Assembly (NCBI RefSeq): GCF_947507565.1
Contig: NC_089178.1
Coordinates: 2,108,001-2,172,000, forward strand
Direction: 5' to 3'
Source of the DNA: Oscarella lobularis
Lineage: Eukaryota > Porifera > Homoscleromorpha > Homosclerophorida > Oscarellidae
Length of the DNA: 64,000 nt
This document shows positions 34,950 through 47,100 of this stretch, piece by piece (position 1 is the stretch's first letter; every line of letters starts with the position of its first letter). The position numbers and the translations under genes were made by a program. A model generated the notes under the pieces. The model saw nothing but the letters and a program-made list of their open reading frames with translations, ran no database searches and was not told where the DNA came from.

Positions 34950-36091
34950 CTACTCTTCTGCATTGGTGAGATTTCTATACACTTTGCTACTACTAAAGGC
35001 ACTGGTGACCCATCCGTCGTCTTTGCTTAGACCGATTACTGAAACAATGGCCAGAGCTAATTTAGATGCCGACGATGGTGATTTAAGTTCGTCTTGACTT
35101 GGTAGAACGCGGCTGATTCGGTGCTTTCGTATCAGGCCATCTCCGCCCACTTCAAATACCGAATATCCGTCCCAAGTATTTATATTATCCCTAAGCAATG
35201 ATTATTACTGTATTTTAATGTGCTAATTTTCTCACTTTGATCTGCCGCTGACTCTCCAACGTACGTGAATACTCGATTCGTTTACCTGCTTTGTTGCCTT
35301 CAAAACATCCATAGTAGGAGTGCCAAATCGAAGTCGAGCTGCCCATCGAAATAATGCCAGTTGACATCGATACAAGAATCGCCCACTGCAATTATTATAG
35401 AGTATCACCACACTGAGGTAACTAAATTCTGACCGTGTTGAGCAGGAAGACAAAATTAGGCTATTTTCAAAAACAACGTTTTTTGAGTAGAGACCTACGT
35501 TGTGACCGTGCTGAAAGAAGACGGGTAACTGGAGAGAAACAAAATTCAAATCTAGTAGCATTATTTTATTCAGAAATACCTCTTCTCTCAAATGGAAAAA
35601 GGCCACAGATAGCTGAGTAGGCGACGCTTTTTCCCAAGACGACTTTTTCCTTTTCACGTTTGCCTTCGACGATTCTTGCATTCTTTTAGCGACGACGGCG
35701 ACGACAGGAGGAGCGGAAGCGGAGCGAACGAGCTCGGAGTTGTAGTGACGATACTTCGTAGTTTTCTGTCCGTACGATATCATTGTCATTTCGCGATTCC
35801 CCAGTATCAAGTCTCCACGTGACGGTTCGCTTGCTCGTAGCGACGACTCGAGCAATCGCGCGGCGAGTATCGCGCCTAGCACATCGTCCTTATCGTTGAT
35901 CGATCTGAGTGTTGTTGGAAAATCCCGGCTGCAGCGCTACGACAGGTAGACGTCTTTGCTTAGGGTTTTCTGTCGAGTGCAGGCTTCGGACTCACTTTGG
36001 CTCGACTTCTGGTACAGGATACAGGTCGCACAACTGCAGAGTGAAGACGGTGCAAGCTGCAAACGCAACAAGGCGAGCGAAACGCTGCCAT
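34950..36091 (-). CDS. C6orf136-like protein (DUF2358), probably mitochondrial
   Basis: ATG 36091 opens exon 1 (36091-35996), which codes a Cys/Arg/His-rich, acid-free segment (MAAFRSPCCVCSLHRLHSAV) that looks like a mitochondrial presequence. Exon 2 resumes in phase at 35936 after GTCGTAG. Downstream, LPVFFQHGHNVGLYSKNVVFE (about 35490-35530), LALFRWAARLRFGTPTMDVL, IHVRWRVSGRSK (about 35240) and YSVFEVGGDGLIRKHRISRVLPS (about 35110-35180) follow the order of human C6orf136. That protein carries a DUF2358 (NTF2-like) domain of unknown function. Stop TAG is at 34950-34952. Four or five short introns are visible. The family match is from memory. Confidence 0.78.
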
Positions 36092-36261
36092 TAGATCGGC
36101 ATGCGCAGTGTTTGTGTTTGAATGACGAGCCTACACGTGATAGCGGGTAAATAATTCGTATCTTCGTATAATTTTTCCAAAAAATGTACATTTGCAGTAA
36201 TGCACGTCAATACCATTTTCAGATTCTGTCCAACGAGAGTGCCTCTGATTCAGTCAACTCT

Positions 36262-39057
36262 TCAGGTTGACTTAGAATGGACTGCACCATTTCTGTAGAA
36301 TCGCTTCAAATTGACCTCGCGACCAACGTAGCTTGTATTCTGAACAGTCACATCACTTCAACACAAAGAATTTCAAATAGTACGTGATATCAATATGTGC
36401 ACACTTACGCTGGTGCTGGTGCTGCTGCCGTTGCTTAGCCTGTCTCTAATCTGCGATACTGCTCTCGTTGTTTGAAGCTGTTGCTTGCTGCAGTGAGCTT
36501 CATGCAGACTCAACTGACTTCGTAAAGCACTCTAACAAAAAGAGACGTCTAATTTAGTCTGATTTCAAGCCTACAAAGAAAAAACCTTGAGTGCCTCCTG
36601 CTGCAAATGAAGTCGAAATCCGACTACTTCACTAAACGCTCGAGCTTCCTAGTAAAAATAAAGTACATACAACCTTACAAAGACCACATGGCTTACTGGA
36701 TGTTTGGCTAGAAAACCGCTGCTGTGTGGACTATAGGGATAATGACCAGCAAAAACAGCAGCAGGCTGAGGCGAGCTAGAGTCTCCATTCTGCACATTCT
36801 GTCCACGTCCAATAGAAACATCAATACCACCACCACCACCACCACTCGTCGCAGGTAAAGACACTCGAAATTCTGCAGTCGTAACGTCGTGTGCTGCAGG
36901 AAAGGGAGTGCTTGAAGCAAGAGGCTTGGGTGACGTTGATGAATCAAGACTACGCTGCAATGTCTCTACTCGTGCCATCAATTCGCTTTTGGTGGCCTGA
37001 TTTTCTTTTATTTCCTTTCGGAGCAACTCTTCAGTTTCAGCCAGACGATCCCACTTCTCAGCGAGAGCAAAATGCTTTTCATCTAGAACCCAAGCCACTC
37101 AAAATAAAAAAATACTGGCATTCCAAAACTCGCCTCGTTTGCCTTTTGCCTCGTTTGCATCAATCTGAAGAAAACTTAACTCCTTTCTAACGTCTTCGAG
37201 CTTGCGGCAACTGTGACGTAATTCCATTTCGGTCGATTTTCTAGCCTGATCAGCTTCTGCGGTTTTCCTACACAAACGAATCTTCGACACCAAAGAAATA
37301 ATAAAAATATTAACTAACATCTCGATTTCTCCCACTTTTGTCTCTGCCTTTTCCATTTCAAAGTGCAAACTTTCCATTTCTTTTCGCATTAAATCCACGT
37401 TTTCTTTTTCAGCTCTCCCTTCCTCTCTCTTTTCCCTCAAATTCGTTTTTTCTCGTTCCACATTGTGACTCAATCTATCTAACTCGTCCTTTTTCTCTCC
37501 AATCAAACGTTCAATTCGACCCAAATCTCTAAACTTAGACCGCACCTTATCCTCGACCTCATGAAACACTTTCCCAAATTCGTCCAATTCCAATCCAACT
37601 CTGCGTCCTAAAATTTGAGTCAAAACTTGGGTAAAACGCTGTCGTTCTTTGTCAAACTCCTCTCTAGTCTTCTCCATCTCGACAACGACAAGACGCTTCT
37701 GATCAATTTCTTGATTCCATAATAAAACCTCAGCCTTAGTCCTTTCTAAATCGAAACAAACGTTTTTAAAGTCTTTCTTCTTTTTCTTCAAATTTTGCTT
37801 CAGTGAACACATGTCGTCGGCCAACACTTCTAGGGCACTCATCTCTTTCTTATATCGATCCATATCAACGTCCAATTGTTTGAATTCCCTTCGTAAATTT
37901 TCCAAAATGACTCGTTTTGGTTGAAAGAGCTGTCGCTTTTCTTCTATTAAATCACTGAAGCTGCGATGCTCTAGTTCAAAGACGCGTCTCAGTTCTGCCA
38001 ATTCTCCTTCTTTGCTCTCGACGCCTGCATCCAGTTGAAGCAAACGTTCTTGTCTCTCTTTAATCTTATCGACCAATTGTCCTAGTTTTTCGTCTGATTG
38101 GCGTATCTCAACTTCCTGCTTCTGAAGAATCTTGTTCGCATTTTGGATGTCTCTCTCTCTGCCACATAATTCCGCTTTTCGAGCTTCGCAGAGCTTTTCT
38201 ATATCCCTGATCTCCACTTTAGCCTTTTTGGCCAAATCAGAAAGACGGTCACATTGATTAGCAATTTGATTTTGACGAGTTATTATCCTCGTTTCATCTT
38301 CTCTCAATCGAAGTAAATCATTTTGCTTTCTATCTACTTCGTCAGCAACACAAGCCAAAATTGACTTCTGCTGATCAATGCTCGATTCACCTTCTTCTAT
38401 CCGTCTTTGTAGAGAAGCAACACTGGCTTTCATCTTGTGAGCAGCCTTCTCGTAGTCATCCAATCGAGACTTTCTACAAATCAATTTTGTTAGGAGTACA
38501 TCTGAATAAGACACGACTTACTCCTGCCTGCAAAGCTGCTCCATTTCGTGTCTCGCCTTCTCGTCTCTTGCCAATTTCTGGCGAACATTCCTCAAAGCAT
38601 TTTTTGACGTCTCAATCTATTGCCAATCAAAGAATTAGATACAGCATCGATTTTCTAACTAACTAACCTCGTCACAAACGTCGTCTCTCCTATTTTCTAA
38701 TTTTTCCAAGTCTATCCTTCGAATTTTCATAATCTCATTCAATTCGTCCAGCTCCCTTTCGACTCGTTTCACTTTCATCGTCATTTCTCGTCCCTCTCTT
38801 CGCACTCTCCGCCTCCTTTCGACGACGTTTCGCAGTCTCGCACGTTCGAACTCGATTGCGCGTCTTCTCATTCTCCTGAATCGCTCTTCGTCGTCGTTTC
38901 CGCCGCTTTGTTTGAGCTCGGTCGCTCTGGGCAACCTAGCTAGAGCACTGGAGCAATCTCTCGTAAGACGTGCGATCGATGGAACAGAGCTCGCCTTTGG
39001 CTTTTGTACATGTACTGCATGGAAGCGGACAACGCGTCGAGAGAACAGATCAGCCAT
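36262..39057 (-). CDS. Long coiled-coil protein, centrosome/cilium-like but unassigned
   Basis: From ATG 39057 (MADLFSRRVVRF) the product is almost wholly heptad-rich coiled coil of about 800-850 residues, dominated by Glu/Lys/Arg/Leu. Its largest exon (about 37275-38475) encodes some 400 residues without a break. A Ser/Pro/Gly-rich region interrupts the coil (about 36720-36930, with six glycines), then a short helix follows. The final exon, joined in phase after STSTS, ends NGAVHSKST at TGA 36262-36264. No sequence signature lets me name it; the pattern suits a centriolar, ciliary or Golgi tether. Introns near the end are 60-80 nt. Exon joins in the first 500 bp (38515-38660) are inferred. 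Confidence 0.65.
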
Positions 39058-39254
39058 TCTTCGACTAACGTGCTACGTCGTGGCACGTGTTACCGTAATT
39101 TGCCAACAAGAAACGAGCGACGAAACCATAACGAAGAACAAAGTGAAGCACGAGGCCTTTGTCATTTCTCCGCCATCTTGCGATGATCCACGCGTGAATC
39201 ATTTCGTTGCCAAAAATAAACTGCTGACTATGCAATCATATGCAATCAGCAGTC

Positions 39255-39286
39255 AAACCGGTATTGAAACCGGTATTGAAACCGTT
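39255..39286. repeat. Short tandem repeat, 12-bp unit
   Basis: Two exact copies of AAACCGGTATTG are followed by a partial third (AAACCG). It lies in the putative promoter upstream of the coiled-coil gene. Confidence 0.8.
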
Positions 39287-39319
39287 AGCGTTTTGAAAAA
39301 GTCGCACCTATTCGTTTGA

Positions 39320-39366
39320 ACCAACGAGCGCGCTGCACGTGAACAGCGGGACCAATGAGCGCGCTG
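39320..39366. promoter_or_regulatory. Duplicated CCAAT-like box with E-box between divergent transcripts
   Basis: ACCAACGAGCGCGCTG (39320-39335) recurs as ACCAATGAGCGCGCTG (39351-39366), exactly 31 bp (about three helical turns) apart, with CACGTG between. The position is 260-310 bp upstream of the coiled-coil gene's ATG and just before the GC-rich plus-strand locus. Promoter function is inferred. Confidence 0.4.
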
Positions 39367-39389
39367 GGTGGAGCTACACTGTTCAAAAG

Positions 39390-40226
39390 CGAAGCGCACA
39401 ACCGATTCTCTTCAGTTGCGGCCGAGGGTGGGTGCGTCGTGGAGCAATCTGCGGCTCATCCTTGATGCGGACTGGCTCGGGAGATTCGACAGAAGGCAAG
39501 AGAGGATAGTTGGAACTCAGCGTGGCCCACGGTTAATCCCGTGCCGGAGCCTGTAGGCAGGGCAATGGGGGGCTTCGGCCTCGGTTTACGCACTGGGCAA
39601 AACGATCGCCAAGGTCTTATTGTCGTCAACAAGCACGATCCGCGTTAGGCTGAGTGGATACGGCTTGGAGGGGGTGTTCATCATGGCCTGGTTGCCGGCA
39701 CTTATCTCACCCGAACGACGCGATTAGACCGAGGATGATCCGGCCCAGGAGCCTTCGATTCCTCTCATTGCACTGTCTTCATTGTTGACTCCTACAAACG
39801 GTGGTCAGCCGCTCTCCAACTCAGAAGCCCTGGTTCTTAGCTTCGGCTTACCAATGTGGTCAGGTATCGACGCGCCGGGGGACTCGGCATTAGGGGCCGA
39901 CTACTCGTCCAGGCGGATACTGAGTGAGGGGGCCAGTGAAGCCAAAACTGCCCGAAACTTTTTGGAAGGGTGGCCATCGCTTCGGCGAAGGACCGCCTTG
40001 GGCTACAAAGCGTCCGAACCTCCCCGCGGTGTAGCCTGGGTAACGCGAATACGGACGCAAGCAAAAAGGTACGTATGATTTTTGACCGACAGAAACTAAT
40101 TCGACCTTCTAGAAATATTACGAAGGAACTCGACCATCAAAGACGATTTTTGTAGAATTTATTGAAGAAACTTTGCTAGAAGTAGACTACAGGTCTTTAT
40201 ATGTAATAAAATAGCAGAACACCTTC
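39390..40226 (+). ncRNA. GC-rich, apparently spliced plus-strand locus of unknown nature
   Basis: About 680 bp of unusually GC-rich sequence without a long ATG-started frame is followed by a strong donor (AAAAAG|GTACGT, 40068/40069). A 44-nt intron ends at TTCTAG (40112), and a last exon has AATAAA at 40205-40210. Many short self-complementary stretches (for example GGGGGCTTCGGCCTC near 39569 and CGCTTCGGCG near 39978) suggest RNA structure. One frame opened by TTG at 39782 stays open through the splice to TAG 40153-40155 (about 109 codons). It resembles nothing known, so a protein gene is not excluded. Not tRNA, 5S rRNA, SRP RNA, RNase P RNA or a spliceosomal snRNA by remembered sequence. 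Confidence 0.35.
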
Positions 40227-40385
40227 ACTCAGCGACTATAAATTCGACGATAACGTTTTCGATTGCCCCGGCACGTACAATTTGTCGTCCACGCGAACCA
40301 GAGCTCTAATTCTGGCGTACGAGCTCAGCACGGCGCGATCGACTCGTTCTTGGACCCCTACTGACCGATTCTGAGAGAATAAAAG

Positions 40386-40743
40386 CTAATCGAGTCGTTT
40401 ATTTTTCGTTTCGAATAGTTTTGAAGCACAGGAAAAAAAGTGGCGCAATTCGGATGCGCATATTTCGGGCTCTTCCTGATTTTTCAACAGACAGTCGTCG
40501 TAGCGACCGAATTCGTCAGCACAATTTGCTTTGATAAGCCTAACAGTGGGACTATGGGATGCGAGAGTTACTATAATCCTGCAGAACTGTCTGAGCTGAC
40601 TTCATAGACGAGCAAGCGTTCAGAAACGCTCTTTCCTTCGCGCACGCCTCGTTCCACGAAGTTGGATTTGCATCGACGCAAGAATTGAACTCGTCTAGCT
40701 GAGATTTGCACGCCGTAGCGACGTGATTCATTGCCTCTTCCAT
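40386..40743 (-). CDS. CHCHD5: CHCHD5-like twin-CX9C mitochondrial protein
   Basis: This is a small intermembrane-space protein with two CHCH domains, probably imported and oxidised by the MIA40 relay. Exon 1 (ATG 40743, MEEAMNHVATACKSQL) holds C-x9-C (CKSQLDEFNSC) and C-x9-C (CAKERAFLNAC). Exon 2, after an intron ending near 40531 (TATCAAAG), holds CADEFGRYDDC and CASELRHFFSC. Four CX9C segments in that order match CHCHD5. Stop TAG is at 40386-40388. The intron runs from about 40580 to 40532 by phase. Immediately downstream on the same strand an open exon-like stretch (40242-40374) preceded by a good acceptor may be an alternative 3' exon. Confidence 0.85.
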
Positions 40744-41118
40744 TTTGCAAGCGAAAAGCGCTACCCTCTCGCACGCTACGAAGCGTAGGCGGTCCTACCA
40801 GAGATATAATCAATCAATCAATATTTCCCTTACCTATATTTCAAATTAGCTGAATTGCCGGCCTGATGGTAATGAACAGAATCATGTCACAAAAAAGGTG
40901 GCCATTTACTGTAACGTGCACAAAATAAAGAGAAAGGTCGTATGACCCGATGCAATCGCGTCCAGTTCTAAACAGACACTACTCAAAGAAAAGGCGAACC
41001 ATCCATGCAAGCAGAGACTAGTACAAAAAAGCGTTTCATCACCACCACCACCACCACCTACTACCACGTGTGCGCATAAGAGTAATATGTCAGATGCAAA
41101 GTAGAGCGACTAGATTCA

Positions 41119-44100
41119 TCAGCTGGCAAACATCGATTTCGTGAAGCCTGCGTAATCGTACGATCCTGGAACGCGTCGACCCGTGCTATCGACGTAGGGT
41201 GGCATACGTTGAATTAGGTACTCAACCTGTTCCTTGGGCAGAGCCTACAGAAACTCAACACATAACAGAAAGAGACCGTGTCTGTAAATTCTACAGACCT
41301 GGTACAATTCTCCTTCGGTCACAAACGGTTTGTCTTCGCTGCTAAGAGCGCGGAACGCCTGCACAATTTCCTCCCTCGATTCCACGTTCTCCGTCTCGCG
41401 ACTGATCATAAATGCCATGTATTCTTGCCTGCTAACGTGCCCGTCCCTTAGTAACAAGCAAAAACGTCACATATCACAGGCATAATCGTCGACGCGAGCG
41501 CGGTTGAAAACCTGTTGGGATCCACGTGCATGAGAATCGCTTCAAATTCCGGATCGGCTTCTCCCTCTTCCACGACGGGCAAATCGTATCCGAGCGAACG
41601 AAGGCACGACTTAAATTCGAGATGGTCCAATTTGCCAGACCCGTCCTTATCAAAATGCCTAAAAAAGTCCCAAATCAAAACTGGAAAAAAACAGACAGCG
41701 CGACCTTACTTGAACGCCTGGTTAAATTCCTGCAGTTGCTCTTCCGACACGCCAGTCGTGTTTCGAGCTTGAATCTGTTGTTCCAAGTAATGCTGCATTC
41801 GCATTCCCAATTGATCGAGCTGATCCCATTGCTGAGCCAAACCCAAAACTGTGTGTTCCGTATATCTAAGATCGCGCGCCACGAGTCATCTCTCTATCAC
41901 AACACTGGGGAAGACGTCACTTATATACTTGTTATCTAAAATAAGCTTTTCTTCTAGTTGAGCTCCGTGATCTTCAATTTTCTTCAAAGCATCTCGACGC
42001 TTCCTTACTTCAATCACCTTAGCCTAGAAATAGCGGGAAAACGATTCTACAGCGCAACGACATCACTTGGATATTTCTTACCTTAACGGCTTCTAGCTGA
42101 GCTTCAAGGGATCCGGATCCTTCGACTAGAAAAGCTCGCGTTTCCGTTAGCCATCCGTGAAAAGCGTTGGCATGCTGAGCGAACGTCTTTCGCATTTCGT
42201 CGTTTCCCTCCTGCCGTTTCGTCTCCTTGCTCAACTCCGCTTCGCGTTCCTTGATGATTTTCTGAAGATTTTCCCACGTATCGTCAATCGCTTCCATTGT
42301 AAACCACGTGTATCTGAAACAGCACTTCATTTCGACTGCGCGGACAATTTCGGATCGCCTACGGATTCGTAGAAACGTTGTAGCTCTTTATCTGACGATC
42401 GAGAGCTGCCAGTTGTTTGTAGTCGGCTCTCGCTTGGCTGAGAGAGCCAATGAACTGCGTGTGAGCATCTCGAAGCGCCTACGTCACAAATTCGAATTCT
42501 ACGCTGTCGATTTAGTGAAAAAAACAAATACTGTACATGCCTTGATTTCTTCCATCGAATTGCAGCGAACAGGATCGGTCAGATCTTCTTCCGCGTTTTC
42601 AAACCAGCTATTGAAAGCTGACGCTTTTTTCGCGAATAAAAGAAAGAGCTCCTCCAGCTGAACGAAGAGCGTCAAGTATCATAAAAAAACCATAAATCCG
42701 CGCACCTTTTTGAATTGCTCCTGAGAGCGAAGAAGCTTTCCTTTTCTCGCTTCGGAGTCTTTCAGCAATTTCTCCCACCTAAAGTAGTCAAACAGCTTTC
42801 TTTTTTCTCTGCGCTTCTTAAATTCGTCAGAGCGCACCTTCTAATGACGTCCCCGTGTCTTCGCTTGATTGCAGACGATTGAGCGTGCCGCGCTGCGACC
42901 AGTTCATCCTGCAGCGACGTCAAATTGTGAATACCCTCGTTAGCAAACGTTTGTAGCCCAACGTCGAAATTTTCCTAAGAGAAACGATATTCGACATTTC
43001 CACTATGTGTGCGAGACAAACGATGTGTATATAACAAAAAGAGAAAGTTTTACAACCTGTTTGGCAAGTAAAGATTGAACTGAAGACAGGTCTCTGCCGA
43101 AGTCGTCGGATTTCACTTGAGTCTCTTTATCAGCTAAAGAAAGAGGGCAATTGGCATATTCTTTTATAAAGGGTGTTGGTATTTATTACAGATCCACGAC
43201 TCAACGACGTCAGCTTTCCAATTGAATTGCAAGAACACCCAATTGTCGTTCAATTTTCCTTTCCGGCCAGCCGCCGCCTTTTCCAGGCTGTCCAATTTCA
43301 ACTGAAAAAAAGACAAAGGCGTATAGTATAAATAAACAGATTACGTCAACGCGCTTCAGTACCTTGACTCCGCCGAGTCTTTGCTTGATAACGGACGCTT
43401 GATAATTTCCCTGCAGATGAAAGTCAAAAGGTGAAGCGAGAAGAACTAAAAAAAACGACTGAACAAACCTGTTTGACAAGAGCGTCTCCCTGCTGCTCGA
43501 TGTCCGCAACTCTGTCTTTGTGAACGGCGAAATCGGTTTCGAAAACTTCGTGTTTCTTCACCAGACCCTGATATCATAAAAAATAACAATAATCGTCGTC
43601 ATAATCATCATCATTGCACTTCTCCTTCTGTTCATTTTTTTTACCTGAACGGCAGCGAGAGAGTCTCCCACGTCTTCGCTCGAGACAAGGGCTTGTTTCT
43701 CGTGAATCCACGACTCTTCCTCGTCCAGACTGGCGCTAAATTGCTGAAACGCCAACGAATCTTCCAATTTCCCGGCTCTACATATACCAAACATCAAGCC
43801 CAACCAATAGAACAACCACGAATTTAGAACCACACCGAACAGAAGACAAACTTCTCAATTCCTTCCACTGCATTGCAAGATCGCCAGATCGCGCTTCAAT
43901 CTGAGGTCCGGCAAAATGATTGGCTGCCATCAGTTTAGTCCCAGTTTCAGTCACAGCCTGTCGCACGAAAAAAACCTCGTCATTGCAAAAATTTCTCCAA
44001 CAAAAAATTTCGTCACCTTGATTCTTGGTTCGTGACCGTTCAATTCGGCTTCGAGTCGTTGATGCTTCTTCTTGAGATTCTCGACGCCCGTCAAGTCCTT

Positions 44101-47100
44101 GCCGTAGTCGTCCGAGCTAGTCAATAGCTTCTTCTCTTTGATCCACGACTCCTCGTCGTCGACGTCGCGGAAGAATTGCTGCAGAACGCTCGAGTCGTTT
44201 AGTCTCGCTCTTCTCGCAGAGCACAGATCCTTTAACCTGACGAAATGCGCAATATATATGTATCAGAAACGCAGTCACCTTCCCACTCACATGTCATAAC
44301 GTTTATTGATGGCATCCTGCTTCTCTTGAATGCTCGGCGCGTCGAAGTGGCCCGCGTCTACGAACTGCTTCGCTTGGGAATTTAGATCGCGTATTCTTTC
44401 CTTCAAAAAAAAATGAAGCATATGAAGCATTGTATCTCTTTTAGAGGACTATACTTCATGTGCTGCTATATCCGCTTCGACGAGTTGATGTTTTTTGAGA
44501 AGATTTTGAACGCTCGCCAAATCTTTTCCGTGATCTTCCGATCTCAGCAACGCTTCAGTCTATTATTAAAATATATATAAGAAAATATTCAATTTCGACG
44601 AGGACGTTGTGAGACGAACGCACTTCTCCTAGCCAATAATCAAAATCTTTAATGCCCGTGTTGAATTGCTGCTGCTGATTGGCTTCTTTGAGTTTTTGAG
44701 TTTTTTCCGATGATTTGCCGAGCAGCTCGTCCCACTCTTCTTCCAAGGCGGCGATCCGCTTCTGCACTTCTGCTTCACTTCCAGCACACTGACGATTATC
44801 AATAAGACCTAAAAAATATATACATACATCATCCTAAGCAGAAGAAGAAGATTGATTTCTTATTACCTTGGCCCATCGTTATCACTCCGAATATTCGTTC
44901 TTCGTTGGCCGAGACTTCCGCTTCGAAGGCCTGGTGTTTTTGCAATTTTCCTTGGAGATTCGTCGGATCCTTGTACGATTCGTCGCAGGCGACTTGCATC
45001 TTTTCCGTCATCCACGCCTCCGCTTCTTCCGCTTCTCTCTGGAACTGCTGCAACGATTGAGACTCGCCCAGTTTGGAACGGCGAGCGTTGATAGCCGCTT
45101 TCAATGCGGACCACCTGGAGAAAATCGTTTTAATACGTCGAGTTAAAAGTAATGGCTCTTTACCTTTGGAGAACAGCCGCTCTTCTTTCCGCTATAGCCG
45201 GAGCGTCGTAATGCCTTGACTGGATTAACTGGTTCGCAGATTCCTGCAATTGTGCTATCTTCTCCTCCTACAAGTACGACCCAATACATCTACTATAATT
45301 TCTTCGCGTCTCTGATGGTACCTGAGCCACGAGAGACTTGTCAAAGTCCTCGTGCTTTTTGATAAGAGCTTCGACGCCGTCCAACGACTTGTCCATGTCC
45401 TCGCTGGCCAAATAGGCTTCCCTCTGCATGATCCACGTCTCCGCCTGCTCCGCATCTCGATTGAACAACTGAACGAGAAATCAATTGATATCCCTCCCCC
45501 AACGCAATATGAAGTTGTAACTAACCTGTAATTCCAAACACTGATCCAAACGGTTTTTTCTCGCTTCCCACGCTCTAAAGCACGCGAGAGACGATGACGT
45601 CAAAAAAACCCACACTACTTCTTCCACACTAACCTTTCAAGAGCTTCGCTCTCCGATTTCACGGTCGCCAATTTCTCCTGAATCTCCGGACTCGCGTAGT
45701 GGCCGTGAGACAAGAGCTGCTGTCCAAACGAAGCAAACGCCTGAAAACTCGGATCATGAGCGTCAATATCGCTCCGATGTTCCTAAATATCAATAAATCA
45801 GGAATGAATAGCAAGACCCTTTCTCTCCGCGTCTACCTGATGCCTTTCCAATAGAGCCTCGGCACTTCCTACGTCCTTCGCCAATTCGTCCGACGAAACC
45901 AACGTATTGATTCCATTAATCCACGCCATCAGATCTCTATAGTCGACGAGGAACTGCTGGAGATCATTTGAATCGCTCAACTTCTTTTTCCTCGACGCAG
46001 CCTAAGTCCAAAAAGTCCAAAAATTCTTTAATTAAAGATCCCGATTTTTTACTCACGTGAGCCTTAAGATTGGTCCAGGCATCGGCAATTTCCGCCTGTT
46101 TCGCTTTGACATCATTCGCAGAAGCGGGTCGAGCGGCAACAAGAGTGGCAGCATCACTATTCAAAGTTTTCACCTAAATAAAAAGATCACTTCATTGACT
46201 ATATATATTCTCGTTCGTCTCACTTTTTCTTCCAAGGCAGCGAGATCTCTTTCTAAGCCTTCGTGCTTTCGTTGAAGAGCTTGGACACTGGCCAAGTCTC
46301 GGCCGTAGTCGTCCGTCGACATTGCGGCGTCTTTCTCGCTAATCCACGCCTTCGTTTCGTCGGCGTCGCGATTGAATTTCTGGATTTCGTGAGCCCCGTC
46401 CAAGTTCGTCTTGCGAGCGTCGGCCAAATCTTGCAGGGTTCCCCAACGAGAATTCAGATTCTAGACAAGACGAAAAAATAAAAAAAAAATTAAATATCCC
46501 TAATTCATACCTCTGTTTGTTCCATGATGGCCGGCGCTTCCGAGTGTCCCTCGTCCAACAGACGATGAGCCATGGTGTTCACCTCTTGAACGCGAGTTTC
46601 ATTCGCCGTCAAGTCTTTTTGAAAATCGTCGAATTTCTTCTTGAGCACTTCCACGTGCTCGAGATCCTTTCCTAACTCTTCCGAACTCGCCACGGCCTCC
46701 TAATAAACGAAAAAAAAGATTTTTATAAAATTCCTAGCAAATTAATTTTGACCTTTTCATTAATCCAAGATTCCAGCTCATTCATCTCCCGACTCAGTTG
46801 ATGCCTTTTCACCGATTCCTCCAATTTGACTCGTCTCCCGTCCGCCGCCTTTTTCAATCTCTCGTATTTTCCGTCAATGACTTTCTGCCTCAGAGCAACG
46901 CTATCGTCCCCGTCTACTATATCGGCTCCTCCAGACTGAGCGGCTGCCGGCGGATCCACTTTTTTGACGTAAGCCGACGGAACGAATCCCTGCCGATCGG
47001 CCGCTTCCACTTTCCACCAATCTTTATTGGAGGAATTCAGCAGCGGCAGGATCTCGCCTTTTTTCATGGAAACTTCTCGCGGGCTCTTTTGCTTGTAGTC

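Noticed and set aside
39390-40068. 5S rRNA, SRP RNA, RNase P RNA, U1-U6 snRNA or U3 snoRNA
   Set aside because: None of the diagnostic conserved boxes that I remember for these RNAs is present on either strand.
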